Counted from the stretch's first letter, positions 17,732-26,532 are shown. The stretch: DNA of 64,000 bases from Sutcliffiella deserti (GCF_020037475.1 NZ_JAIQDB010000001.1:248001-312000), one strand, 5' to 3'. A program made the numbers and translations. The notes: generated by a model not told the origin, from the sequence alone.

Positions 17732-17970
17732 CTATTCAAGGGATCTTATAAGAACACAACCACTTGTACAAGAAACTTTTAAAGGTCTTTTTGAACACCG
17801 CTGTTCCTCTCCACGAAAGGCTTCGCGTCCGCGGGGCGCTTGGGAAGCCTCCTCGGCTTACGCCTGCGGGGTCTTCCCTAAGCACTACCTCCCGCAGGAG
17901 TCTCCGCCTTTCATTCCGATTCACAGCTAGGGTACTTAGAATTCAATGTTGCTTATCTAAAACTAAAAAC
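17732..17970 (+). repeat. second unit of the direct duplication (copy F)
   Basis: Offset 267 bases from the first unit. Core about 17793-17930, outer stem GAAAGGC (17815-17821) with GCCTTTC (17906-17912), middle stem GCTTGGGAAG (17838-17847) with CTTCCCTAAGC (17873-17883). Flanks are more diverged than the core, so the duplication is older than the 226-bp array beside it. Confidence 0.92.
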
Positions 17971-18094
17971 CAATGGTAGTTAAAGTTAAGAATCACCTGT
18001 AAATTCAAAGAATCTTCATAAGGAGGCATCTCACCCCTTACAAAGTAAAGAAGGCCATCAGATATAAAGTGCCCCCCCTGTGGATTGAAGTGCA

Positions 18095-18189
18095 AGGTGA
18101 TCGACTCCTGCGGGCGATAGCGGTAGACGGGAGACCCCACAGGCGCAGCCGAGGAGGCTCCCGCACCGCACCGCGGAAAGCGATCACCT
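18095..18189 (-). repeat. structured repeat, array copy A
   Basis: A 95-base core bounded by AGGTGATCG and CGATCACCT, with GCGGT...CGGGAG pairing to CTCCCGCACCGC. The reverse complement of this copy aligns with copies E and F, so it points the other way. One transition (CCCCACAGG for CCCCGCAGG) and a CGCACCGCGG variation distinguish it from copies B and C. Confidence 0.93.
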
Positions 18190-18320
18190 GGAACGCAAAG
18201 GAACAGGGTTTTAAGAAGCTACTCTAATATTTTCAGGCTGGCTCTCCAAGTGAAAACTTTAATAAGCAATGTAAAGAAGGTCACCCCATCTAAAGTGCCC
18301 CCCCTATGGATTGGAGTGCT

Positions 18321-18415
18321 AGGTGATCGACTCCTGCGGGCGATAGCGGTAGACGGGAGACCCCGCAGGCGCCGCCGAGGAGGCTCCCGCACCGCCCCGC
18401 GGAAAGCGATCACCT
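18321..18415 (-). repeat. structured repeat, array copy B
   Basis: Same 95-base core, 226 bases from copy A. The spacer to copy C, containing GAACAGGGTTTTAAGAAGC and the following AT-rich stretch, is nearly identical to the A-B spacer, which points to recent tandem duplication of the whole 226-base unit. Confidence 0.93.
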
Positions 18416-18546
18416 GGAACGCAAAGGAACAGGGTTTTAAGAAGCTACTCTAATATTTTCAGGCTGGCTCTCCAAGTGAAAACTTTAATAAGCAATGTAA
18501 AGAAGGTCACCACATCTAAAGTGCCCCCCCTATGGATTGGAGTGCA

Positions 18547-18641
18547 AGGTGATCGACTCCTGCGGGCGATAGCGGTAGACGGGAGACCCCGCAGGCGCAG
18601 CCGAGGAGGCTCCCGCACCGCCCCGCGGAAAGCGATCACCT
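18547..18641 (-). repeat. structured repeat, array copy C
   Basis: Same core, 226 bases from copy B. The spacer after it differs (GGAGGATAGAAAGAATTCTCC), so copy C marks the boundary between the recently duplicated units and the older copy D. Confidence 0.93.
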
Positions 18642-18773
18642 GGAACGGAAAGGAACAGGGAGGATAGAAAGAATTCTCCTTATTTTAAGGTTAGCCCCTA
18701 AACCGTAACTAATATGAGCAATGTAAAGAAGGCACTCACATATAAGGGCTCTCCCCCTTTGTATTGGAGTGCA

Positions 18774-18868
18774 AGGTGATCGACTCCTGCGGGCGATAGC
18801 GGTAGACGGGAGACCCCGCAGGCGCAGCCGATGAGGCTACCGCACCGCCCCGCGGAAAGCGATCACCT
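18774..18868 (-). repeat. structured repeat, array copy D
   Basis: Same core, 227 bases from copy C, with two changes in the tip region (GATGAGGCTACCGC for GAGGAGGCTCCCGC). It begins 83 bases downstream of the ymxH stop codon. Confidence 0.93.
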
Positions 18869-18950
18869 GGAACGAAAAGGAACAGGGAGTTAAAACTTCA
18901 CCTCAACCTTTCCCTGGAACAGCACTTTAAGTAAAGAATCGCTAAGGTGT

Positions 18951-19196
18951 TTACTCTTCATCATCTGGTATGTCTATAATAATCATATCGGTTCCAATTT
19001 TCTTAATATGCAGCCATGGTACCCGTATCTCATTGCCTTCTTTCTTCAAACCGAACCATTTCACGGAAGGAATAATCAGTGACTTGATTTCTCCTGTATT
19101 TTCATTAATCTCTAAGTCTGTATGCCCTAAAATCCCTAATCTTTCAGCACGCTTTACATCTACTATTTCTTTTCCACTCATTTCACTTAATCGCAT
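18951..19196 (-). CDS. ymxH: YmxH, PRC-barrel sporulation-family protein (YlmC/YmxH)
   Basis: An 81-residue PRC-barrel protein. The pattern MRLSEMSGKEIVDVKRAERLG followed by DLEINENTGEI and WLHIKKIGTDMIIID is that of the YlmC/YmxH family. The ATG at 19196 has AAGGAGG 9 bases upstream. It lies behind mlpA, which ends in its own terminator, so it probably has a separate promoter. Molecular function is unknown; a link to sporulation is from family annotation. Its 3' side opens on the repeat array instead of a terminator. Confidence 0.88.
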   Translation of the reverse strand: MRLSEMSGKEIVDVKRAERLGILGHTDLEINENTGEIKSLIIPSVKWFGLKKEGNEIRVPWLHIKKIGTDMIIIDIPDDEE

Positions 19197-19236
19197 TACA
19201 AACCGCCTCCTTATATTAACTATATTAAGAGGTGTC

Positions 19237-19272
19237 CAAAAAAAAACCTGCTAGTTATAACCAGCAGGTAAA
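19237..19272 (-). terminator. intrinsic terminator after mlpA
   Basis: ACCTGCTGG pairs with CTAGCAGGT (one mismatch) around TTATAA on the minus strand and is followed by nine T residues. Confidence 0.93.
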
Positions 19273-19279
19273 AAAATTA

Positions 19280-20521
19280 TTATTCATTCATTGTTTGTGG
19301 CAATTCGCCATTGGGGCTTATTAAGGCTGCAGAATAATCATCAGTAAATATCCTTTTCGCTAAACTGTTCACTGACTCTTCTGTAATCGTGTTGATACGA
19401 TCTAATATATCATCAAGTGATCGATGTCTACCAAGTAATAACTCATTTTTACCATTACGGCTCATACGGCTATTCGTACTTTCAAGGCTCAACATCAAGC
19501 TGCCTTTTATTTGTTCTTTACTATTTATTAATTCTTTTGTAGTAATTCCATCTTGTTTTAGTGTATCAAGTGTCTTTTGGATGGTCTCAAAAAGCAGATC
19601 AAGTTGGTGGCTTCCCGTTCCCCCATAGATAGTTAACATACCATTATCTTGATATGTGGAATGATAAGAATAAACAGAGTATGCTAGCCCTCTTTCCTCA
19701 CGCACGTCCTGGAATAACCGGCTACTCATGCTTCCCCCTAGAACATTGTTCAACACGATTAAGTTATAAATATCTTTATCGCCAATTCCTAATCCATTAT
19801 AGCCTAAGCATAGATGTGCTTGTTCTGTTGTCTTTTTCTTAGCAATGCGACCCGTTTCAAAGACAGGTTTTACATAATCACGTTTAGAGAAACCTGTTGT
19901 GTAGCTGCCAAAGTGGCTCTCGATTTCTTTAATAAAAGACTCTTCAATATTACCAGCAACAGAGATTACTACATTGTCAGGTGTGTAGGTCTCCTTCATA
20001 TAATCACGTAAAGTTTCTCCATTAAAACCGGATAGTGTCTCTTCCGTTCCTAAGATGGGATAACCGAGTGGATGGTTACCATAAGTAGCCTTACTAAGAA
20101 CATCGTGAACGATGTCGTCCGGTGCATCTTCATACATTTTTATTTCTTCATATACTACATTTTTTTCCTTTTTCAATTCTACCTCATCGAAAATGGACTG
20201 AAAAAACATATCTGCAAGCACACCAAGTGCATAGGTAGAATGTTCGTCCATTACTTTTGCATAATAACAAGTATATTCTTTAGAGGTAAAGGCATTAACC
20301 TGTCCTCCAATAGAATCAAAAGCCTCTGCAATTTCTCTTGCATTTTTTGTTTTGGTACCTTTAAAGAACATATGCTCCAAGAAATGAGATACTCCATTAT
20401 TTTCTTTATCTTCGTTTCGAGATCCGGTTCCAATCCATACCCCAATCGCTACAGATCGAACATGTGGAATGTTTTCTACTACAATTCTAACTCCATTTGA
20501 ACATGTATGTTTTGTAAGCAA
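19280..20521 (-). CDS. mlpA: M16-family processing protease MlpA (YmxG)
   Basis: A 413-residue single-domain M16 peptidase with the inverted zinc motif HFLEH at about residues 44-48 (SHFLEHMFFKGT) and the third ligand region EEIKMYEDAP. The C-terminal half has the substrate-binding SSRLFQDVREERGLAYSVYSY motif. The start is a TTG at 20521 with AGGAGG 8 bases upstream. In B. subtilis MlpA is reported to influence extracellular protease levels. It sits behind ylxY and in front of ymxH as usual for the genus. Confidence 0.93.
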   Translation of the reverse strand: MLTKHTCSNGVRIVVENIPHVRSVAIGVWIGTGSRNEDKENNGVSHFLEHMFFKGTKTKNAREIAEAFDSIGGQVNAFTSKEYTCYYAKVMDEHSTYALGVLADMFFQSIFDEVELKKEKNVVYEEIKMYEDAPDDIVHDVLSKATYGNHPLGYPILGTEETLSGFNGETLRDYMKETYTPDNVVISVAGNIEESFIKEIESHFGSYTTGFSKRDYVKPVFETGRIAKKKTTEQAHLCLGYNGLGIGDKDIYNLIVLNNVLGGSMSSRLFQDVREERGLAYSVYSYHSTYQDNGMLTIYGGTGSHQLDLLFETIQKTLDTLKQDGITTKELINSKEQIKGSLMLSLESTNSRMSRNGKNELLLGRHRSLDDILDRINTITEESVNSLAKRIFTDDYSAALISPNGELPQTMNE

Positions 20522-20552
20522 CGATAAATCCTCCTATTCGAGTTTGCAAAAT

Positions 20553-21512
20553 CTAGTGATGGTTTCTCTCCTCGCTCAGTAAAGTGGAAACTGTCCCAAG
20601 ATCAAGACCTTTCTCTTTTATTGAGATGATAAGAGTTTCTAAGCTTTGAGCTGTGGACGGGGTGGGATGCATTAACACCATTGCTCCTGGGTGAATTTTT
20701 CCCATTACCCTGTTAATTAAAACATTAGGTTCAGGCCGTTGCCAATCAATTGTATCCACACTCCACATAATAGTTCCAAGCTTGAGCTCATGTGCAATTT
20801 TAACAACTTCATCGCGATAATTACCGCTTGGTGGAGCAAACCATTCTACTTTATTGCCGGTAATTGCTTCAATTACTTCATTTGTTTTCGTAAGTTGTTC
20901 CCGGACAGCATCATTGCCTAATGTTTTCATATTAGGATGTGTGTAAGAGTGATTTCCAACTTCGTGACCTGCATCAACAATCATTTTGGCAATAGAAGGG
21001 TTTTCTTTTACCCATCTTCCTTCTAGAAAAAAAGTTGCTTGAACTCCGTGCTTTTTCAACGTCTCGAGCATAACAGGAATATGTTCATTTCCCCAAGCAA
21101 CATTGATTAAAAAGGCAGCCATTTGTTTTTCTGGATGACCACGGTAGATTGGTGAAGGTGGTAGATCAGATAAATGAATAGCCGGTGGAACTTGGTCCAT
21201 GATAAGTTTCTTTTCGTCAAAAACATCATTTTTTTTCATGTTTTCATAAGATTTTTCCACGTTAACCTTTAAGCCGTTTAACCCTGGTTGTGCTTTCCAT
21301 ACTTTATCTATTTTTGCATCCTGTGGTTCAAGCTCGTAGTCCTCTGCTTTATCTGATATTTCTAGATATAGTTCATCTTTTTGCTTGGATGTTTCAGATA
21401 AATTAAATGTTAGAGCGGTAGTGAGTACTTTGGGATCAGGATGACTCACCGTTTTATATGTAAAAAAAGCAACAATAACAAAAGCAAGTAGTTGAAGTGT
21501 TGTTCTATTCAT
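20553..21512 (-). CDS. ylxY: YlxY, sporulation polysaccharide deacetylase-like protein, degenerate site
   Basis: A 319-residue protein with an N-terminal signal anchor (LLAFVIVAFFTY at residues 8-19) and a NodB-like domain from about 125 to 315. The metal-binding NHSYTHP (His-x3-His) is present near residue 185, and SGNYRDE and LMHPTPSTAQ follow. The first motif, normally TFDDG, reads AFLINVAWGN near residue 135, so both Asp residues are absent. This suggests a non-deacetylating or altered role, a state I believe is shared by the YlxY family. Probably exported and used at sporulation. Confidence 0.88.
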   Translation of the reverse strand: MNRTTLQLLAFVIVAFFTYKTVSHPDPKVLTTALTFNLSETSKQKDELYLEISDKAEDYELEPQDAKIDKVWKAQPGLNGLKVNVEKSYENMKKNDVFDEKKLIMDQVPPAIHLSDLPPSPIYRGHPEKQMAAFLINVAWGNEHIPVMLETLKKHGVQATFFLEGRWVKENPSIAKMIVDAGHEVGNHSYTHPNMKTLGNDAVREQLTKTNEVIEAITGNKVEWFAPPSGNYRDEVVKIAHELKLGTIMWSVDTIDWQRPEPNVLINRVMGKIHPGAMVLMHPTPSTAQSLETLIISIKEKGLDLGTVSTLLSEERNHH

Positions 21513-21592
21513 TTTATACTTCCCCCTTTCTACTAAAATTTATGTAGAAAAAGGACAAGGTAGAACATAAAGAGATCTCCACTTTAACCATT

Positions 21593-21623
21593 GCAAAAAA
21601 AGCCCGGTGGTTTACCAGGCTCT
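21593..21623 (-). terminator. intrinsic terminator after pnp
   Basis: AGCCTGGT and ACCGGGCT pair (one mismatch) around AAACC on the minus strand, then seven T residues. It directly follows the pnp stop codon. Confidence 0.9.
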
Positions 21624-21627
21624 AACC

Positions 21628-23745
21628 TTAAGACGGTTGTTCATTTTTTTCTTTTTGCTCTTTTAAAAGGACTTTTCTAGAAAGGTTTACTCTTCCTTGT
21701 TTGTCAATCTCCATTACTTTTACTAATACTTCCTCACCAAGTTTCACGATATCTTCCACTTGTTTCACTCGTTCTTCTGCTAATTCCGAGATGTGGACTA
21801 GGCCGTCCTTACCACTGAATAGCTCAACAAAAGCACCGAATTTCTCTACTCGTTTAACTTTCCCTAAGTAGATTTCTCCAACTTTAACTTCACGAACAAG
21901 GTCTTCAATGATTTTCTTCGCTTTTTCGTTCATCTCGTTATTAATAGAAGAGATAAAGACTGTTCCATCTTGTTCGATATCGATTTTAACTCCGGTTTCT
22001 TCAATAATCTTATTGATCTGCTTTCCGCTTGGTCCAATTACGTCGCGGATTTTATCAGGATTAATCGCCATCATTAAAATTTTCGGAGCATATTGAGACA
22101 ACTCTGTACGGGATTCATTTATCGTAGCCAGCATGGAATTAAGAATGTGAATACGACCAATTTTAGCCTGTTGTAATGCTTCCTCCAAAATCTCACGAGA
22201 TAAGCCTTCAATTTTAATATCCATCTGAAGAGCAGTAACACCTTTAGCTGTTCCTGCTACTTTAAAGTCCATATCACCTAGGTGATCTTCCATTCCCTGT
22301 ATATCGGATAAAACTGTGTAGTTTTCTCCTTTTTTAATTAGACCCATTGCTATACCGGCTACAGGAGCCTTAATTGGAACACCAGCATCCATCATCGCTA
22401 ATGTACTAGCACAAATACTTGCTTGAGAAGTAGAACCATTGGATTCAAGTACTTCTGAAACTAGTCGGACTGTGTATGGAAATTCTTTTTCAGAAGGAAT
22501 AACAGGTTCTAGTGCACGCTCACCAAGAGCACCGTGACCAATTTCGCGTCGTCCAGGGCCTCTCATCGGTCCTGTTTCCCCTACACTAAAGAGCGGGAAG
22601 TTGTAATGATGCATAAACCGCTTTTCTTCCTCAATCCCTAATCCATCTAAGATTTGAACATCCCCTAATGCACCTAGAGTACAGATACTTAAAGCCTGTG
22701 TTTGTCCACGAGTAAATAGTCCAGAACCGTGAGTACGAGGCAGCAGGCCAACTTCAGAAGCTAAAGGACGGATTTCGTCACTTTTACGACCATCTGGACG
22801 CACTTTCTCTTCTGTAATTAGTCTTCTAACTTCCTCTTTCACAAGTTTACTTAATATTTCATTAACTTGTTTTAAAGTATCGGCATCTACTTCTTGCTCT
22901 TCATATCTCGCAATGACAGCTGCTTTTACTTCTTTGATAGCTGCTTCACGCGCATGCTTTTCAAAAACTTGAACAGCTGTTGTCATATCATCCTCTGCTA
23001 AAGCACGGATTTCGCTTTCTAAGTTTTGATCTACTTCATACAGTTTTACTTCTGTCTTTTCTTTACCAACTGCTTGTACAATTTCTTCTTGGAATGAGAT
23101 TAATCGCTTGATTTCTTCATGCCCAAACATAATAGCTTCAAGCATTATTTCTTCTGCAACCTCTTCCGCTCCAGCTTCTACCATGTTAATTGCATCTTTT
23201 GTACCGGCTACAACGAGGTGAATATCACTTTTTTCTAATTGATCTACATTTGGATTTACAATAAATTCGTTATCAATTCTTCCTACTGTAACTCCAGCAA
23301 TCGGTCCTTCGAATGGAATATCAGAAACAGAAAGAGCTAAGGAAGACCCGAACATGGCAGCCATTTCAGAAGAGCAATTTTGGTCTACACTCATTACAAT
23401 ACTGATTACTTGAACTTCATTTCTAAATCCGTCCGCAAATAAAGGACGAATTGGACGATCAATTAATCGGCTCGTCAAAACAGCTCTTTCACTTGGTCGT
23501 CCTTCACGTTTAATAAAGCCACCAGGGATTTTCCCAACTGAGTACAATCTTTCTTCATAATTAACTGTTAGCGGGAAAAAATCCAACTTTTTAGGTTCTT
23601 TTGAAGCTGTGGCAGTACTTAATACTGCTGTGTCACCATAACGGACCATTACAGCTCCGTTTGCCTGCTTTGCGAATTGACCTACTTCTACTGAGAGGCT
23701 TCTTCCAGCCCAATCAATAGTAAAAATTTGCTTTTCTTGTCCCAT
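21628..23745 (-). CDS. pnp: Polyribonucleotide nucleotidyltransferase (PNPase)
   Basis: A 705-residue 3'-5' phosphorolytic exoribonuclease. Two RNase PH domains flank an all-helical linker; the second has the conserved [21 protein letters not shown] and [17 protein letters not shown] stretches. The C-terminal KH domain ([12 protein letters not shown] near residue 568) and S1 domain ([16 protein letters not shown]) are complete. Length equals the B. subtilis enzyme (705). The gene has its own long leader of 463 bases, which could allow self-control at the mRNA level. Confidence 0.97.
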   Translation of the reverse strand: MGQEKQIFTIDWAGRSLSVEVGQFAKQANGAVMVRYGDTAVLSTATASKEPKKLDFFPLTVNYEERLYSVGKIPGGFIKREGRPSERAVLTSRLIDRPIRPLFADGFRNEVQVISIVMSVDQNCSSEMAAMFGSSLALSVSDIPFEGPIAGVTVGRIDNEFIVNPNVDQLEKSDIHLVVAGTKDAINMVEAGAEEVAEEIMLEAIMFGHEEIKRLISFQEEIVQAVGKEKTEVKLYEVDQNLESEIRALAEDDMTTAVQVFEKHAREAAIKEVKAAVIARYEEQEVDADTLKQVNEILSKLVKEEVRRLITEEKVRPDGRKSDEIRPLASEVGLLPRTHGSGLFTRGQTQALSICTLGALGDVQILDGLGIEEEKRFMHHYNFPLFSVGETGPMRGPGRREIGHGALGERALEPVIPSEKEFPYTVRLVSEVLESNGSTSQASICASTLAMMDAGVPIKAPVAGIAMGLIKKGENYTVLSDIQGMEDHLGDMDFKVAGTAKGVTALQMDIKIEGLSREILEEALQQAKIGRIHILNSMLATINESRTELSQYAPKILMMAINPDKIRDVIGPSGKQINKIIEETGVKIDIEQDGTVFISSINNEMNEKAKKIIEDLVREVKVGEIYLGKVKRVEKFGAFVELFSGKDGLVHISELAEERVKQVEDIVKLGEEVLVKVMEIDKQGRVNLSRKVLLKEQKEKNEQPS

Positions 23746-24171
23746 AAATTTATTAAACCCCTCTCTCGCATTTCTTATATAGGCTTCTTTTTGGGTGTGT
23801 TACCTTTTATGTATAAAGCTAGCCTCAGTGTAAGTTGTTACCACCCTTAATTATCAGTGCAGTCTTGAAAAACTACCATTTGTAGGGTTTGTATAACTGT
23901 GAAGTGTGCTAATGCCTTTCACTGGCTTGCAGCAACAATCTTTCATAGTGAGCAGAGCCTTGTAAAAGATAAAAGTAACTCATAGAAATGCCTATTATTC
24001 ATAAATAACTGATTATAATGTTATTACTATTATGTATAGTATGAACGAAATAACTACAACATATCAATAGTATTCCGTGTTGTATAGGTTAAAAGTTGCC
24101 TTTTTACATAAAAATTCTTAAAGGTGGAAATTAAAAATCAACCCTAATTTATACTCTCAAAAAAATACTAA
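23746..24171. other. pnp leader region, no gene seen
   Basis: The gap from the rpsO terminator to pnp has no credible reading frame. It contains a 21-base match to a short repeat found twice elsewhere (23924-23944) and an inverted pair TACAACA/TGTTGTA at about 24056-24086. The pnp promoter is expected here but was not located with confidence. A GGGTGGTAAC on the minus strand recalls part of a T-box but lacks the rest. Confidence 0.5.
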
Positions 24172-24198
24172 TAAAAAAGCGGGAATTCTCCCGCTTTT
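24172..24198 (-). terminator. intrinsic terminator after rpsO
   Basis: AAGCGGGAG and TTCCCGCTT pair around GAA/A on the minus strand, followed by TTTTTA. It is immediately downstream of rpsO. Confidence 0.93.
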
Positions 24199-24208
24199 CC
24201 ATAAAACA

Positions 24209-24478
24209 TTATCGACGTAAACCTAATTTTGTAATTAGTTCACGGTAACGAGTTACATCCTTGTTACGAAGGTAAGTTAATAAGTTACGACGCTTACCAA
24301 CCATCTTCAATAGACCACGACGTGAGTGATGATCCTTTTTGTGAGTACGTAAATGCTCGTTTAGGCTGTTGATTTGCTCTGTTAGGACAGCAATCTGAAC
24401 CTCTGGTGATCCAGTGTCAGATTCGTGAGTTTTGTACTCACTGATTAGCTCTTGCTTACGCTCTTGTGTGATAGCCAT
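24209..24478 (-). CDS. rpsO: 30S ribosomal protein S15
   Basis: An 89-residue S15 starting [16 protein letters not shown], the usual bacterial length. I place the start at 24478, six bases after AAGGAGGTGA; a longer frame upstream is not translated. S15 binds the central domain of 16S rRNA and is an early assembly protein. It is the last gene of the nusA-infB-ribF region and ends in a strong terminator. Autoregulation through its leader is known in Bacillus, but I did not find a clear structure here. Confidence 0.98.
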   Translation of the reverse strand: MAITQERKQELISEYKTHESDTGSPEVQIAVLTEQINSLNEHLRTHKKDHHSRRGLLKMVGKRRNLLTYLRNKDVTRYRELITKLGLRR

Positions 24479-24562
24479 CCTATTCACCTCCTTATAGTAA
24501 AAAACCCCTATTACCGAGCAAGCGTTGGTGATTCGACTTGCCAAGCAATGGTTTTCGTACGT

Positions 24563-25552
24563 TTAATAGCATACATCTTTCCGGGTTAAAAAGCAAGTAT
24601 TGGGCGTATTTTTTTCAAAATAGTCGATTGCTGTTTGCTTATCTTTCTGAATTTGAGCTATAAGGGTATCTATACCGGAGAACTTCTTTTCTTCCCTTAT
24701 TAAACAGTGCCATTCTACAATTACATGTTCATCATAGATAAATTCATCAAAATCAAATAAATGAACTTCTATTGAAGGAAGGCGCTCTTCTTTCCGTTCA
24801 TAGAAAGTTGGTTTGTATCCTATGTTACAGACGCCTAAGTGCCAATGACCTTTAACAAATAGACGGACGGCATAGACTCCAGTTCTAGGAATAACATACT
24901 CATCAGAGAGCTCGATATTTGCAGTAGGAAAACCTATTGTTCTCCCTCTCTTATCTCCATGTCCAACCGTTCCGCGAATAACATAATAGCGGCCAAGCGT
25001 TTGTGGAAGATCCCCTACATTTCCTGTTTGAAGTTGCTCCCGTATAAAGGTTGAACTTACTTTATGATTATTGGTTGTATATTTCTCAATAACATTATAT
25101 CCAAACTGATTTCGCGAGTGAAAAGGGAGAGTTTCCATAGTTCCTTTACCTAATCGGCCATAAGAATAATCAAAACCTGCCACCACATGTTTTATATTCA
25201 ATCTTATTATATATAGGTCGATAAAATCTTGCGGAACTAGGCCAGCAAATTCTAAGTCAAATTTAACTACATATAAAATATCTACCCCGAGTGCAGTTAA
25301 TAGCTTTATTTTTTCTGAAAGAGGTGTTATGTAGCGAACATGTTGAACGGTTCTCCTTAACACCACGGATGGATGTGGGTCAAGCGTCATTACTGCTGTT
25401 TCTATGTTTAGTTCTTTTGCCTTTTTGAGCGCTGACTGGATAACCTTCTGATGACCCAAATGGATACCATCAAAGAATCCCAATGCTGCGACAGCAGGAT
25501 TACACTCATTTTGAGAAAGAGAATGAGGATGTTCTAGATAAACAACTTTCAT
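24563..25552 (-). CDS. ribF: Bifunctional riboflavin kinase/FAD synthetase
   Basis: A 329-residue enzyme making FMN and then FAD from riboflavin. The N-terminal nucleotidyltransferase has GFFDGIHLGHQKVI near residues 29-42 and the STFIREQL motif near 170; the C-terminal kinase has GDKRGRTIGFPTANIEL. Called ribC in B. subtilis. The ATG at 25552 follows TTAGGTGATT; a GTG nine bases out overlaps this ribosome site. It follows truB by 77 bases without an obvious terminator. Confidence 0.95.
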   Translation of the reverse strand: MKVVYLEHPHSLSQNECNPAVAALGFFDGIHLGHQKVIQSALKKAKELNIETAVMTLDPHPSVVLRRTVQHVRYITPLSEKIKLLTALGVDILYVVKFDLEFAGLVPQDFIDLYIIRLNIKHVVAGFDYSYGRLGKGTMETLPFHSRNQFGYNVIEKYTTNNHKVSSTFIREQLQTGNVGDLPQTLGRYYVIRGTVGHGDKRGRTIGFPTANIELSDEYVIPRTGVYAVRLFVKGHWHLGVCNIGYKPTFYERKEERLPSIEVHLFDFDEFIYDEHVIVEWHCLIREEKKFSGIDTLIAQIQKDKQTAIDYFEKNTPNTCFLTRKDVCY

Positions 25553-25629
25553 TTTAATCACCTAAATCTATATATTCATACATTATGTATGCTTAGTATT
25601 ACACAATAAGTATTAGAGAAGTTCGGTGC

Positions 25630-26532
25630 TCAATGGAATACTTTTTTCGGCTTCATCAGCCCAGGTTTAGTAGGATGCTTCATATAGATTGCGATACAAG
25701 TATTCTGGTGGAAAACTCCAAAATATTCACTATCATCCACGAGTCCTTCTGGAAAAGGTAAAACCGCTCCATTTTGCACTTTCTCTGCTACTTTATCATT
25801 TATCTCTAGCTTAGGCAATGATAATAGGGCTTTTTCCATCGGGATCAATACGCTCGAAACTTGATCTTCTGATACAAGATTCTCCAATTCTTCTAAAGTA
25901 ATCGATTGTTCTAACAAAAAACTACCTGAAGAAGTTCTCGTCAATTTACTCATATGGGCAGGGTACCCTAACATTTCTCCTATTTGAACAGCTAGCGTTC
26001 TGACATAGGTTCCTTTGCTACATGTTACTTCAAAAGAAAAACGAACTTGCTTGTTTTCCTTAATAATGTCACTTGTTAAGAAAATATCATGGATTGTAAC
26101 CTTTCTGGAAGGACGTTCAATTACTTTTCCTTCCCTGGCATACTCATATAATTTTTTTCCATTAATTTTCACTGCAGAGTACATCGGTGGTGTTTGTTCA
26201 ATCTCGCCTTTTAACTTTTCAAAGATCATATCTATGTGATCTTTTGTAATTGAGGTAGTAACCTCTTTTTCTTCCACAACTTCTCCTGTTTGGTCTTCTG
26301 TTGTGGTGGAATAACCTATTGTAACTTCAGCTATGTATGTTTTCTGTTCAGCAGTTAAAAATTCTACTAATTTAGTTGCTTTTCCAATACATAATGGTAA
26401 AACACCTGTTACTTCAGGATCAAGCGTCCCTGTATGTCCTACTTTTTTCGTTTTCAGGATTTTTCTCACTTTAAAAACGCAATCATGGGAAGTAAATCCT
26501 TTTGGCTTATTTAATACTAAAATTCCATCCAA
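25630..26532 (-). CDS. truB: tRNA pseudouridine-55 synthase
   Basis: A 300-residue TruB isomerising U55 in the T-loop of tRNAs. The catalytic Asp is in KKVGHTGTLDPEVTG near residue 40; the CSKGTYVRTLA motif follows. I choose a TTG start at 26532 (protein MDGILVLNKPKG), 6 bases after AAAGGGGTG, which fits family starts such as MVNGVLLLHKP. Reading from upstream ATG or GTG codons would add 3-14 residues not found in relatives. The start is therefore moderately uncertain, the identity is not. Confidence 0.94.
   Translation of the reverse strand: MDGILVLNKPKGFTSHDCVFKVRKILKTKKVGHTGTLDPEVTGVLPLCIGKATKLVEFLTAEQKTYIAEVTIGYSTTTEDQTGEVVEEKEVTTSITKDHIDMIFEKLKGEIEQTPPMYSAVKINGKKLYEYAREGKVIERPSRKVTIHDIFLTSDIIKENKQVRFSFEVTCSKGTYVRTLAVQIGEMLGYPAHMSKLTRTSSGSFLLEQSITLEELENLVSEDQVSSVLIPMEKALLSLPKLEINDKVAEKVQNGAVLPFPEGLVDDSEYFGVFHQNTCIAIYMKHPTKPGLMKPKKVFH

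Noticed and set aside
17352..18667. Several open frames of 60-90 codons on both strands within the repeat cluster (Arg/Pro/Ser-rich products)
   Set aside because: They exist because the GC-rich repeat is free of stops in several frames. They appear in both strands at once, lack ribosome sites, and their products repeat with the DNA repeat.
18095..18868. CRISPR array
   Set aside because: The units are about 226 bases with 95-base structured cores and near-identical spacers; a CRISPR array has short repeats, unique spacers and usually nearby cas genes.
17261..18950. Insertion sequence or transposon in the spoVFA-ymxH gap
   Set aside because: No transposase frame and no clear target-site duplication; only non-coding repeats are present.
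23840..23870. T-box core before pnp (GGGTGGTAAC on the minus strand)
   Set aside because: It lacks the CGCG end, the specifier stem and the antiterminator/terminator pair, and pnp is not an aminoacylation or amino-acid gene.
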